Source: Lasioglossum baleicum
Taxonomy: Eukaryota; Arthropoda; Insecta; Hymenoptera; Halictidae
Length of the DNA: 64,000 nucleotides
NCBI RefSeq assembly: GCF_051020765.1
Contig: NC_134929.1
Span: 21,342,135-21,406,134, forward strand
Direction of reading: 5' to 3'
Shown here: positions 23,456 to 35,730 of the stretch, in pieces
Layout: each line of letters opens with the position of its first letter
Numbering within the stretch: the stretch's first letter is position 1
The notes under the pieces: generated by a model
What the model was told of the DNA's origin: nothing
Databases searched by the model: none
Seen by the model: only the letters and a program-made list of their open reading frames with translations
Translations under genes and position numbers: made by a program

Positions 23456-24780
23456 GACGTGAGAAATAGAAAAAAATTATTCTCTTGCTCTTTGAGTATC
23501 TCGCTTTTCTAGACAAAAAAAAATGGCGCATCTCAGAAATGGTTAGTGTCTCCCACAAAACTGAATATTTCAAGCTGAACATTTCTGTATAGATTCTTCG
23601 ATCTGTCAGCTAGATACGGGAATTTTTTCATGAATTTACAGCTCGCCGTTCGGCCGCCAAAAATTCCCAAACATGTCCGTTTCCAAGAAACTCAACATTT
23701 TAAACGATCTTCAGCGTGTAGACTCGAAGAACTTCGCGTTACGTCGTTAAGAACGTTCCACCGTGTAAATGATTAATTATGCGATTGAAATGAGAGGCGG
23801 GGAAAGAGTGATACATGTGGAATGGCAGTGAAACGCGACGACAGATTGACAGTGGCACAATCTCCCGCATTCCGCGAACACCGCGGGGCCAATGATGCGA
23901 GTCCGACGTCGATCCGAGCAATTCTCGGCGTCGATTTCGCGTCGACAGCCAGGTTTTTTTCCGCGATCGAAGCGTCGCGGCGCGGCGCCCGCGGATCCTG
24001 AAAACCCGTGGCCGCCGGGCGTCGCGGTGCTCGATAGCACTAAAAATCCATGCAACAGGTCGTTCTGTTTAGCGGAGAGCTTCCGTGTCCGTGTGCGTGT
24101 GCGTGAACGCGTGTGCGTCTCTTCCATCGGCTGATCGTTCTTTCCTTTCGAATACCTGTTCAATCGACCGAGAACACACTGGAAAACGTCCTCCACGGTA
24201 GACTTCTTCGCCGAGATCCGATCTTTGATCGATCCACTCGGATCTAGGGCTGTTGCCGCTGCTTCGCAGTAGATTGAGACCACTATGATCAGACGCGCGC
24301 GTTTGCTTCGCGACTGAATTGATCCTTTCAGGACAAATGTCGATGTATTGACGACTAGAGAGAGAGAGAGAGACCGCCGATTTTACGCAGTCGTCGCGAG
24401 AATGAGCAGGTGAAACGTTAACGCTTTGCGCTCGGAGACATTTTAACTCCAAAATTAAACATTTCTTCCGACATGTTGTGTTATATGAACATCGAACTGA
24501 TGATGAACTTTAAGACTGCCTCTTTGAGGACTTCAAAAGTCTGTGTCTGCGAAGGATTAAAATTTCTATGTGGGCAATTTCGACAATCTTGCAATTCGCT
24601 TAAACATAGTAGTAAATGAATTTTGTACATTTCACTATTAGAAGTCGTAGTTCGAGCTCCTGTTAAATCGTTTCAGAATTCCGTAAAGGAGATGTGTCGC
24701 GTTTGGTGAAACATTTGAACGAAGAAACGCGATTCGACAGGCTATTTATTGTTCCAGGCAGCGCAAGACCAGATCTGGCC
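21268..24780. other. Unassigned DNA with microsatellites
   Basis: No supported gene over 3.5 kb. It contains a (GA)n tract at 22009-22024, a long TC tract at 23406-23456 and an (AG)n tract at 24357-24373. A lone TATACAGGGTGTTC end lies at 22696-22709. The 137-codon plus frame at 22421-22834 is in CpG-poor DNA unlike its surroundings but has no domain. Confidence 0.45.
23406..23456. repeat. TC microsatellite
   Basis: About 51 bases of nearly pure TC dinucleotides with a few interruptions (CCC, TTT), the longest simple TC tract in the window. Confidence 0.9.
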
Positions 24781-25323
24781 AGCAGCTTGGAAGCACGAAG
24801 GCCTCCCAGTCGAAACAGGTCCGTACAGAATCCCTCCCGACGACCTTTGTCTCGCTGTGATTTTCTGAAACGCGGGAACTTTAAACCTCTCAAAGGAATC
24901 TCGAACCTCGAACGAGCAGCTAATTACCTAACTCACTTATTGTCAACAGTTGCATATTCGTGTCTTTCCTCAATGATTTTGTTCGATGTATTAGTTTCAC
25001 CTTAATAGAATAATCAAAAGAATAACACAATTTTTATTTGGCTCCTGTGTCCTGCAAGCAATGCCGAACATTTCTTATTTTGAGTATGCGAGTTTGTTTA
25101 TGGAGATTGGGAAGGAGTTGCAATTTCGATTGAGCAGAAAAAGGAAAGGCAACACGGTGCCATGGTTCCCTCGATCCCCGCGGAATTTCTGGTCCCCGTA
25201 GCTCGTTTCGAACTGGCAGCAACAGCACCAAGCAAGCAGGCAAGCAAGCAGCCTGGAAGAACGAAGGTCTGCCGGTTACCCGGTGGAACAGGTCTCCGTT
25301 CCGGGGACGAGATCTTTGTCTCG
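24781..25323. repeat. Diverged direct duplication, 466 bases apart
   Basis: The block AGCAGCTTGGAAGCACGAAG ... ACAGGTCCGT ... CTTTGTCTCG at 24781-24853 recurs as AGCAGCCTGGAAGAACGAAG ... ACAGGTCTCC ... CTTTGTCTCG at 25247-25322. Similarity is patchy outside this block. It is either an old tandem duplication or two copies of an unrecognised repeat. Confidence 0.45.
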
Positions 25324-28174
25324 TGCCCACAATGATCCTCGGAGAGGGCGAACCGCGAACCCGTTTCAGAGGAAACATTATTCTAACGTGGCTAAGCAAC
25401 ACGACTGTTTCGTCCGGCTCGCCGGGAAACAGAGAAACCGCTGGAAAACTGGGCCACGTCCTCCCCCGAGATACCGGAAACACGATTGTCTCGATGTAAT
25501 TAGCTTTATTGGACACCCTCCCCCCCTCCTCATCTTTCCGCGGGTAAATTCATCAATTTGGAATTAAACGCGGAGGCTTGAACCGTTTACGAGTGGCGAC
25601 GGACACGTTTGTCTGGCTCGTTGAATTTGTTGGCTGAAAATATTTGGAATTGCATTAGGTCATTACGTTCCAGGCTTTCTGCCGTATCGCCACATTTCTG
25701 GGAAAACTAGGTTGAACTTGTGTCCCTTCGTGTCTTTAATTTACAACAATTACAATAAACACAAAGACGTTTGTTACTGATAAATAAATAGTATTCGTGG
25801 TGCAACCAGATTCTACATGAGAAGCAGCGAGAAACAAAATGAAATTTATTAAGTAGAAACTGCGAGTTATGAAAATCGGAGATCAATACCTTCGAGAGAT
25901 CTCTCCGTGTACAATTGCACAAACGCGTATAAATTCCAACAATCCCCTAAACATCTCTGGAACGCAACGATTCCAAAGGATAGGATCGAGATCTAGAAGG
26001 GATCGAAAGCATAGATGTATCTCGATCCAGCATCAATCGATTCGAGAACCTCGAAACTCAGCAGGAGATAGGATGCGTGGTAGGTGCGTGAGCACAAAGG
26101 ATCCAGGATTAACGATCGTCCGCTGGTCCTAGGCCAATTACTCTGGCCTAAACGCGGTAATAATCAGCGGATCGTAGACGGTAGAACAGAGATCGCGGAT
26201 CATGCATAAAGGTTCCAATTAACGGTTACAGAGGCATAGCGAGGGGATGGACGAGCATTGGCAGCGTCGCCATTAGGCAACGTAACGACGCCGACGGCTA
26301 GAGGGTCGTCGGTTTCCGACTGGATACGGACGCGCGCGGCGCGGCGCTCGGCGTTGCGACGCTGCTCCAGCCGAAGGGGCGCGAGTTTGCACTGGGCATA
26401 CACAGACGATAAACAAGGCAGCGCGTATAAAGCCTGTACAAACTTGTCCGTCCGACAAACCTGACGATGATTTATGACTGAACGTCCACAAGGAACCAGG
26501 ACCCTGCACCGTGTCACGGAATCCGCGGCAAATCCGCGACCCCCATTAACCGACAGCCCTCCGAATTTCTGCGGATTCGTGCTTCAATCTATCACCCCTA
26601 ACTTGCTGATTTTTGTTTCAAGAATACCTACCAAATTTCTCCTTCGCCTTCAACCTCAAGGACAAATTTCTTTTTTATTGTATTCCGTACCTATCGTAAA
26701 AAAATAATTTGACAATTTTGCGGTCACCCCCTTGTTTTTACAGATCTTATATGGCAGCCAAGAACGAACATTTAAATAATTTACAAAAAGCCATTTTCAA
26801 CCGGATGATACTTTCACGATTTCTATATAACGAGAACGAACAGCCTGAGAAATTTGAAATCTTTTAAAACCATTGATCAATGTTTAAAGAAGACATAATA
26901 ACATTTTTGGACAGGTCTGTCATACATTAACGAAGTTACGGCATTTAGTTCGCGAGGTCTTTCCAGCAGCGAGGCAGAAAAAGGAGCGAGCGAAATTGGC
27001 CGAGCTCGGCGGAAGTTCGAAACGGGAGGATTCGAGGGATCGATCGATCGCAACGATGCACCGGAACAAAAACGCACGGCGACGTAGTGCACGCGCGGCG
27101 GGCATAAAATATGCGTGCGCCGCGTGTTTGTGCACGTCAATCGGAGTCACGGTACGCCGGACCAATGCTCCGACGGCTGTGAAACAGTTTCGACATTGTT
27201 GCGCCGGCAGTGTCTGCCTGGACGATCTACCCTTCCACCCTTTATCCCCATAAATGTACATGTACACGAGCGGACAAGCGCGTCCACGGATCTCTTGTTT
27301 GCCGGCGATCGAATTAACCCTTCCGTCGATGAGAACGTGGTAGCTACGGTCACGTGACCGGGCATCGTTTCCGTAGATCCTCTGGGAACCATTGATTTTC
27401 ATAGTTGCATCGAAAGTGTTGCAATAGTTGTTCATTTTTTAAATAATCAAAATATGATGACAGAAATAGTTGGCTTCTTGTAGCGTACATTGTTAGTTGT
27501 TTATTTTCATGTAATATAAGAACTTTGAACAATTTGAAATTTGTGAAAGGTCACAAAGAAACAGTAGAACCACAGGATCTAAGAAACAGCACAGACCCAA
27601 GGGTTACAGTACAGTTCGACTTCCTAAAATTATTAAAACAATACATCTTTAAAAAATTGTTTATTTCGCATAAGGATCTACTAATTGAGTATATTTTCTA
27701 GGTGTTCAATATTTTTTCCCAATCCGAGGGGCAACAAGTTGTTAGGCCACGAATGGAGAAGAAATATTGAGAATTATCTTGGGCTCAGGATCGGCAGGAC
27801 TCAAGGATCAAGGAGGCTCTCGAAGATCGGCCGAGTCCTCCGGCTAGGAGGAATCCGACAGGTCGGAGACTGTGGGATATCTAACCGTCAAGTACGTCGT
27901 CCCTTCGAGCTGTCGATAACATTCGACTGCGGAACGTTCCGTGGAAGGACAGTCGTGACAAGATGCTCGAGCCATACTGGACAAGTCCCGATCTGTTTGA
28001 TCGCTAAAATCCTATTATCGTCGCCGTTCCGGGGGCAATCGGCATCGATCGTCGCACCGCGTGTCCTCGCTCCTTATTTGTCTATTTATTTTCCAATTAA
28101 CGCGTCCATCGACTTACAGTCCGTACACGTTCTAACATTTCATCGAACCAGCCATTCTATCATTACTTTAATCA
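25324..28174. other. Unassigned DNA
   Basis: No supported gene. Frames at 26200-26520, 26900-27440 and 27685-28227 have no domain, and the first two overlap frames on the other strand. A possible decayed family B end (TTTCGCATAAGGATCTA) lies near 27664-27680. Confidence 0.45.
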
Positions 28175-28370
28175 TAAAGTTGAACAATATTGAATTGTAT
28201 GTATTGAAATTCTTTCAAAAATCGTAACACATTTTAATTGAACTATTAAGGTGAACAATATTGAATTCTATTATATATATTACGTTAATAAAAATATAAT
28301 TAAAAAATAATTAAATAAAAACCATTCATTTAATAATTCTTCTAAAACTCGTAACACATTTTAATGCAAC
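28175..28370. repeat. AT-rich overlapping direct repeats
   Basis: GAACAATATTGAATT occurs near 28182 and 28253. TCGTAACACATTTTAAT occurs near 28222 and 28350. The interleaving suggests local duplication in an AT-rich tract. No coding. Confidence 0.5.
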
Positions 28371-29102
28371 CGTAAATTGTCCACATAATGATTCCGTTAC
28401 AAATGCCGTGTGTGCGACAAAAGCAACTTCGTTTGGTCACTTATTTTAATCAAAGTTTATTGAATAAATCAGCTGATTCGAACGACTGGCAAATCACGCG
28501 AAGGATTACGCGCACTCGTTCTAAATTAGAAAAGTGTGATTTCACAGAGAAATTTGAAAGACCGATAAGATCACCGGAGAAGCCCCAAGGCGAAGAAGCT
28601 ACGACTGTTCTTTTCGTTGGTGGGCGAGACAAAGGGGTTGAGTGTAACGGAAGAATTAACCTGAGGGCGCGGCGAGCCCTTCGAGGACGATCGATTGGCC
28701 CTTTTGCCAGCAGCCTCTGTTCGCAACAACTTATTACGTCGCGTGGGAGAATTGGCGAAGTTTCTCCGTGAGACTCGACTCGACTCTACACAACTCGACA
28801 GGACTCGTCCGGGACCAGTTCCTTTGTCCGAACACCCTCGCCCTCGGTCCAATATCGAGCGAGCCCCTTTTCCCCGGGGATTTGCTTGACCACATAAACA
28901 CCCTCGGTGTAATCGGGACTCTCGAGCCACGCGTTTACCAGCCCTTATTCCTCTATCCCTTTCCCCGGCAACCGACAGGACCACCTTTTGCACAGCTTCT
29001 GAACGATGGTACGAGCACGAGACTTTTCTTTCCTGTCCGAAGACTAAAATGACTTGGTCTTCCATTTTTTTAACCTCGAATTCAGATTTTCCATTATTAT
29101 TA
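28371..29102. other. Unassigned DNA
   Basis: Overlapping frames on both strands (up to 184 codons, minus, 28571-29125) with no domain. Nothing further recognised. Confidence 0.4.
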
Positions 29103-29188
29103 GTAGACAGCGGATCTTTATGCAAAATAAAAAATGTCTACCTGAATTGCAACGAACTGAAGTGAAGTAGAAATTCATTTTCTTTCTT
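29103..29188 (-). repeat. Dispersed repeat family B, fullest copy
   Basis: On the minus strand this copy joins the two blocks seen apart elsewhere: AATTTCTACTTCACTTCAGT, TCGTTGCAATTCAGGTAGAC, then TTTTGCATAAAGATCCGCTG. It defines the family as roughly 85 bases or longer. No internal RNA polymerase III boxes or target duplications are obvious. Confidence 0.7.
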
Positions 29189-29454
29189 AATATGTTTAAT
29201 AGGCTGTAAATAATATGACAGTATACTTATTTAAATTCTTCTAATATTTTCACTGTTTTAAATTACACCTACCCATTTTCGCCGTAAACGCATAAAATCC
29301 GCTGTCTAATTATTAGGCTTGATTTTATCTTGTTTGGTAATTTTCAGAATTATATGTAACAGATCAGTGCCAATAATCGTGACGATTGATTTTGTTCAAT
29401 TTCCAAAGCAGTCAGCAGTTCTCAAACTGATTAACTAACCATTCAATGTCTCAG

Positions 29455-29690
29455 TGCGACCATCAAGGTGTCTCGAAATTCTATCCCGACCCTCGATGTC
29501 CACCAAGGTCCTCGATAGGACAGTCAGGGCTGAGGCGAGGCCCTTTAACGACCATCAAGGTCCGGCCAAGTGAGCAGACTCTTGATGTTCACCCTGGCCC
29601 TTAATCGAACAACCAAGATCCACTCGGAATCTTCGGTGGCCATCAGGATCCACGGATGATTCTCGCCGATCATGAGGATCAATGCATAAA
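29455..29690. repeat. Degenerate CCATCAAGGTCC minisatellite
   Basis: The words CGACCATCAAGGTG, GTCCACCAAGGTCC, CGACCATCAAGGTCC, GTTCACCCTGGCCC, ACAACCAAGATCC, GGCCATCAGGATCC and GATCATGAGGATC recur every 25-60 bases. Units are diverged. No coding. Confidence 0.45.
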
Positions 29691-29784
29691 TGTCCTTGGA
29701 TAGCCTAACAATTGTTGCAGATAATTGCAGGTCGTTGAGAGAATGATAACTCATCTTAGGGGGTTAGTTCAAATTGATTTTAGA

Positions 29785-29890
29785 ATGTGTTCCCGTAAGA
29801 ATTTTTGAAGTTTTAATGGCTGAAATTCAAGTTGAAAGAACGCCCCTTACGATAGGTCGATTTTGGGGTTCTAAGGAAAATTCAAAATTA
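29785..29890 (-). repeat. Family C repeat copy
   Basis: ATGTGTTCCCGTAAGAATTT is the reverse complement of the block found three times at 12.4 kb. The following segment (GAAAGAACGCCCCTTACGAT then AGGTCGATTTTGG) is shared with the copy 895 bases further on. Confidence 0.55.
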
Positions 29891-30679
29891 TGCCGAAATT
29901 TTAAGAATTTTGATTCTGAGATTTTTTCTTTCCTCCGAACTTTCTCCGTTAGCTTCCAAAAATCCGTTTTTGAATTCCCAGAGCCGCAAGGGCCGGATAT
30001 AAACGCGCAGTCTACATTCCACCGACCCCACCGAGCAGAGTGCAGGAAAACAGGGATCGACCCGCAAAAATTCGATTCGCCCGCAAAACTTCGATTGAAT
30101 TCGTTTCTACGCGATTCGAAATTCCCCGTCCATTTTGCCGTCGCGCACAAAGCTGAAATTTGAATGTCCATCGATATTCCAACGATCGCGGGGGGCGGTG
30201 TAGGGTGGAAAAAAGCTTCCCGTGATAAAAGCCCCGGGTAGTTTCGAGTCTCGCTTTTCGAAGCGCCGCGTCGCGTCGCGTCGTTTGAAGCGCGCACGCG
30301 TTTCCGAATACCGTCCCGATTAATAATCGGACACCGTGCGTCGCCTATTTTCGGGGGAAACCGCGGGAAACGATTCGCCGGGTCGGAAATAAATCGGCGC
30401 GGCGCGTACCAAAACTTTTTAATTCCATTATCGGCGTTTTCGCTGCGTGCGCGCCCCTCGACGACCGGGAAAATTGAAAAAACGAGGACCGCAGTGTCAG
30501 TCGAGGGGCCAGACAGTTGGGGTTCCTTTTTCAATTTCATTTTCGATCTGATAATTCGCGACCACGGGCACAAAGAAGCAGAAATTGGGTGTGGAATTCG
30601 ATCGAAATTGATTTGGAGCTACTGGCTCGGTCAAAATTCAGGGAATTCGCTTTGCGAGCGCAACTAACGTGATTTCACC
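29891..30679. other. Unassigned GC-rich DNA between two family C copies
   Basis: The minus-strand frame of 248 codons (29827-30573) is the longest in the window. It has no domain, a Phe/Arg/Pro-rich chance-like composition, and runs through the repeat at 29785-29890. I do not call it a gene. Confidence 0.45.
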
Positions 30680-30785
30680 ATGTGTTCTCGTAGGCATTTT
30701 TCAACTTTCCACGACTGAAATTAACACTGAAAGCACGCCCGTTAAGATAGGTCTATTTTGGCTCCAAAAAGAATTCGAAGCACTT
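30680..30785 (-). repeat. Family C repeat copy
   Basis: ATGTGTTCTCGTAGGCATTT, then CTGAAAGCACGCCCGTTAAG and ATAGGTCTATTTTGG, aligns throughout with 29785-29890 at roughly three of four positions. Confidence 0.55.
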
Positions 30786-31631
30786 TGTGTCAAATAAGAA
30801 TTGATTAAATATTCATCGATACACCCTAATGGAATAATACGATATTCGTGCGGACGCGTATGATTGGATTTTTTATGTTTGATATGCAAAAACAAGACAA
30901 TCTGTGTGTTTGTAATTTTTCGTTTGCGCAACGATGATTGCCCGGCAAATTTCCTGCGGATCGCAAATAATTCCTTTTGGGTTGATCCGTAGCGGAACGA
31001 GGATTATGCATTAATTACGTATCGATATCGATGTGAGCGGCGCCGGTGCCATGGACCCGATAATTCGGTTAGAACCGACATTATTACCAATCCCGATTCT
31101 CCCGTCTGATTTATGGGACCGTTTTATCCGTGTCGTGCACGGGAACGAACGAGCCCGGTTCCCGCGGGCTTTTTCCGCGTTTAATTCGCTCGACGGGTTC
31201 CCGGCAATTCCTGAAATTCGTTGATCGATCGAGCCACCAAAGACGAGTCAGTAATCAAACCGCAAATTCTTGCTCGTTTATCCTACGCTCATGCAGTACC
31301 CACGTACGTCTCGAACATTAGCGATTTAACTGCGTTTGTTTAATTAAAGTGCACGGATATTTGCGAATGCAGTGGTTCGTGCAATCTGTAATTCTGTACG
31401 ATCGAAGATGGAACTATCGAGGGCTCAAATTCAAGCCGAAGAGAAGCACATCGTAGATAAGTAACTCGAACAAATATTATATGATTTTAGGTGGTTGGTT
31501 AAAAACGATTTCACTTTTAGTGCACAAAACATATCAGCCCAAGAGTCGAGAATATCTGTGCCTCGGAGCATGAATCAGTCGCGACGCGAGAAGATATGGC
31601 ACAGCTGCAAGAAGAAAAAGGATCTAATTTC
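30786..31631. other. Unassigned DNA
   Basis: No gene. The segment at 31411-31493 (CTATCGAGGGCTCAAATTCA) has a diverged relative at 34704-34790 (CTGTCGAGGGCTCGAAATTG). The second of these ends in GATTTTAGAATCTG, which resembles the outer side of family C. Confidence 0.4.
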
Positions 31632-31699
31632 TGAACGGGGGCTTGAAACCAGATCTCCAATTACTAGACGGTTGCTCTAATCAGCCGAGCTGTCCAATT
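31632..31699 (-). repeat. Decayed tRNA-Thr(AGT)-like sequence or SINE head
   Basis: Read on the minus strand, AGCTCGGCTGATTAGAGC forms a perfect four-pair D stem. It is followed by an anticodon loop CTAGTAA (anticodon AGT, threonine) and, at the usual distance, GGTTTCAAGCC in the position of the B box. The acceptor and T stems pair poorly and B-box positions 56-57 are wrong. It is therefore a pseudogene or the tRNA-derived head of a SINE rather than a working tRNA. Chance resemblance is not excluded. Confidence 0.35.
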
Positions 31700-32982
31700 G
31701 ACGAATTCCTCCTCCCTGAGCCAGACTACCAAACTAGCTATCATCCACGTGGGAACATCTGCGAAGGATTACCGATATCTCTCGAAGAAATGAGATTCAA
31801 ACAATTTTTCGATGGCGAAAAGAACATTAGAAACGTCATAATGTAATAAGTAAAATCTGCAGATCGAGGAACCAACACAATGAACCGAGTCATTCTTCCA
31901 CAATAATCGAAAAATCTAGTCTTCGGTTCTATCAGTTTGGATTATCGGGGTTCTAAAATATCGTGGATTGAGAGTGTTAATGTTTCATTAACAAAATCTG
32001 TACTTTAAGAAACAAATCGAAAGAAACAAAGTAGCAAGTTTCCTGAACAGCCTGGTCAATTTCTCCAGCAATGAGAATTTATACAAAAATTGTAATATAG
32101 TTGTTGTTGGATTATCAATAAGTTACCGGCACAATGAACTTATTGTTCGTTGTCAAAAATGTATCAACGATCTCAGAATCGTTTCTGAACAGAGATTTCA
32201 TCCCATTTGATACTTTGTTTCAAGAGCCGGACTGTGGAGCCTGACCTAAACAGTCTCGAGATACGAGGGGACCCAAGTTTCCTTTCTTTAATTAGTAAAG
32301 AGCTTCCTCGCGCGCCGTGAAATAAAGAATTGTTTTTATCCAATGCTTGTGGGAGAGATTTGTCAGTTTTCGGAGAAACGGGGAGAGCAGGAAGTAAGTG
32401 TCCGGCGTGACCGCGGAATCGTCTGAAGCCACGGGCGAGGACCCACTTTCGTGGATAGCAGGAGAAACCGACTTTAAGGTCACGTTGTCACGCCGACTGC
32501 TCGGCTGGACGTAACCAGAGCACCGACGATGACGTCGACGCAAATCCGAAGCCCGTTGGGAACGGCCGGATTAATGCAGTTATGCGATTCTGCCGACATG
32601 CGACCAGAGCACCTGGTCAGCGCGCCTCTTTTTCTCGGTTTCCTCGCGGCGGCATCCTTCGATCCTCGCGTTCCACTTAGCTCTCGTCCAAGGACTCTCC
32701 TCTGCTCCCTTTCCGTCTCGGTGTCGTGCCCATCAAAGAATTCCTACGCCCACCTTCGCGGAACGGATTAACCCCTCATCCGTGCGACCATCTCATAATG
32801 AATTCTGATCGAGGGACAGGCAGGTTCGACTCGAGACATCGTTCAACGAAATAGGTTCTTCGGGTTTACTCCACACATTTTGTGGAAGGGAGGACCACCA
32901 ACCTTTTGGTTAATTGAATTCGGTAAATTGTCCTTGTGGAGAACTCAATACGTGAATATATTTAGCATCGTTCTCGGAAAAG
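31700..32982. other. Unassigned DNA
   Basis: No supported gene, RNA or repeat. Short frames without domains only. Confidence 0.4.
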
Positions 32983-33085
32983 AATTAAATGAATCAATAA
33001 ATTCAGCACTGCTTTTCAGAAGGACTCAATGAATTAATAACTTCAACATTGCTTTCAAAGAAGAACTGAATGAATTAATACATAT
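32983..33085. repeat. 41-bp tandem repeat, about 2.5 units
   Basis: GAATTAAATGAATCAATAAA, GACTCAATGAATTAATAACT and GAACTGAATGAATTAATAC follow each other at about 41-base steps, with a shared TTCARCAYTGCTTTC. No coding. Confidence 0.55.
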
Positions 33086-35550
33086 TTCCCCTGTACATAA
33101 AATAATCTTGCATCTTGGGAAAAATAATTCAAGAAAGCCACAATAAAAATCCGCACTCGATTAATCGCCTCGGCCGAACGTTTCAGCGAGTACAGGTTTG
33201 TTTCATCAGCGCGAAGCCGTGTAACGAAGATTACAATATTACTGCAGTTCGCAGTTTCGCGGAAAGTTTACAGTGAGCATTACCGCGGGGCGCGGAATAA
33301 TTAAAGTCCGGGAAGGAGGGAGGAGAAAACCGGGAAAACGATCGACGTTTCCCAGGGAAAGCTGCGAATATCGTCGGCCCGGGCGACGACGACGGCGGCT
33401 AAACCAACAAGATCGTTTGCCGACTAAAAGTGACTAAAACCCACGATGACACCCGGCGAAACTGTGTTGCAGCGTATAAATCAGTCACGGTACGCTGGCG
33501 AGCGCGGTGCAACTCGCGAAAAAGTTGGCGTTTTCGCGAGTTGTGCTGTTCGTTTGTGTGTGTGCGCGAGGCACTTTCGAATTGCGAACGGTGTTACTTT
33601 CTGTTCGGGAAAATCGAATTCTTGCGTGCAATTAACACGATTTTGTTGTGCATTCTCGCTCGTGAATTTTTGCTAATTTTCAAATCGTTATTCTGCAAAT
33701 CATACTAGCCAGCATGTTCAATTCGATCACGCGATTATTATTTTCAGAAGATATCTGGACCAAAAGCTACCCAGCCTCCATCCCGAAAGACTGAAATGAA
33801 TGAAAACGAACATTTGTCGAATTAATGGTAGAGTTCCACAGGAGAAAATCGGTTCGAATGGCGGAAGTCTGGTGAAACGAACGTCCCGGAGAGGTTCTCG
33901 AAGACGATTGGAGGGTGAAGACCGAAGGGTAGGTTGACCAAGAGACAGTAAGGGCGGCTAAATGGCCGAGAATCGATTCGAGAGGTCGGTTGCGGCGACG
34001 ACGTTGCGAAACCGTCCGTGAATGCGTGTAAACTATCGAGGCGTCTGCAAGTCAATATCCGAGGAACAGCCAGTGGCACCTAATTATCGGGCAAGATTAA
34101 CGCCGGCTTCGGTTATCGATTGTCTACGGTCCAAGTGGCGGCCAGACGGATTCGAGATACCTCGACGTCGTCCACGGGTCGATATCCTGGAGATATCGCG
34201 CCTGAAAGCCGCGCCGTATCTCGGATATGCTTCCCAGAATACGCTCGTCGATAGCTTTTCGCCTTTAATTACCAATCGCCGAGAAAGAAATATGGAAACG
34301 CTGCCTTGATTAAATGAAGCTGATTTTCGAGAACGTTTCTCAATTTTTAAGAATTTTTCTCAGCGGAAACATTGAAGCTTTTGTAAGTCATTGTATTTTT
34401 TCAACTTGATAAATAGAAAACATTTATTATGTTTCTAATCGGTTCGATTGAAAACGATGGTAGAACGACGATTTCCATGGATTTTTGCACCTGTTGCGAC
34501 CGATCGACGGTAGAGAACAAAAAGAAAAGCGCTACACGCTCCGACGCGTTCTCTCGATAGCGACGAGAGTTCGCTGGAAGCACAAAAGGGAAAACCGGAG
34601 GGGGTCGCGAAAAAACGCGTTATCCTCATTTTTCGATATGGTTCGAGGATTCATTTCCAGTAAGTTCTTTGTAACATTAGAATACTTTTCAGAGGAAATC
34701 TGTGAGCTGTCGAGGGCTCGAAATTGAAGCTGAACGATGTACTTTATGATGTAATAAGTACATTTACTTGAAAGCGATTTTAGAATCTGTACCATCAGCA
34801 ATGCAAATGATCCTCTGAGAAAGATAAAAGCGAGACCGACGAAAAAACTGAGCTCGGGGGTGAGAGAACCGGGGTGGAAAGTAAGAAAGCGGGCGGCAAA
34901 GCTTGAAGGGGCGCTCGTGTGGCCACTCGACGCCGAATTTGGTCGTCGGCAGGCGATGACAAATGACGATGACGAGAGGATCGGGATACGAGCAGGGTTC
35001 CCTGTCGAGCCAGGCGACGCTTTGCGTCGCGACGACTCTCTCTCTCTCTCTCTCTCCCTCCCTCCCTTGTGCTCTCTGTTTCGCTCCCGCGATAGCAGCC
35101 GCTCCGTCGGCGTAAAGGTTACCATGACGACAAGGACACCCCGTTTAGGCAGAGACGACATGCGCGGCTGAAAGAACCCTCCGGTTCGATCGCGTCCGCC
35201 GCTCGATATCTCGATTCTTTTCCCGCCTCGTTTGGCCGCGCGCGTGCGATCGGCTCCGAGAAATTGCGCGCCGCTGAATTACCAGATAACGCGCGGACAA
35301 CTTTTCCGCTCGTCTTCGGCCCCCGGACGGGGTCGCTGCCCGTCTGAGAACGTGCCTCGCGAACAGGTTGTTCGTTTCCCTCGAATTTCTCTTTTTCCAC
35401 CTTCACCCTTTCTGGCCACCTACTCCGATTATTTTGCTCTTTTGCGCCTCTCCTGGCAATTTTACCAAACATTCTTTCGTATGTCGATCGAAGTATTATT
35501 TTCCCCCCAATTTCCACCCTTCCCCCCTTTTTCTATAAAATTATGTCTTT
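33086..35550. other. Unassigned DNA
   Basis: No supported gene. The minus frame 34532-35161 (209 codons) is interrupted in composition by a TC microsatellite at 35036-35070, which gives it an Arg-Glu run; it has no domain. A GC-rich patch lies at 35150-35360. Confidence 0.45.
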
Positions 35551-35553
35551 ACA

Positions 35554-35730
35554 CAATTTTTATACGATTTTCTTCGTTTACTCCAACAGCAATATTGTTT
35601 TCCATCGAGTTTTCCGGTTTTTCAATGGCAGCATTGTTGTTACAGAATTTTTTAAGTATTCTTTTTGTACAATTTTTATGCAATTTTCTTCGTTCGCTTG
35701 AAGAGCAGTGTTGCTTTCTTAATTTTACCT
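35554..35730. repeat. Direct duplication, 116-base step
   Basis: CAATTTTTATACGATTTTCT (35554) recurs as CAATTTTTATGCAATTTTCT (35670). In both cases CAGYARTRTTGYTTTC follows about 15 bases after the TTCGTT. It is a diverged tandem duplication in T-rich DNA. Confidence 0.55.

Noticed and set aside
29827..30573. Longest open frame (248 codons, minus)
   Set aside because: No domain or coding-like composition; it runs through a dispersed repeat and is explained by stop-poor GC-rich DNA.
34532..35161. 209-codon minus frame with an Arg-Glu run
   Set aside because: The run is the translation of a TC microsatellite; the rest has no recognisable domain.
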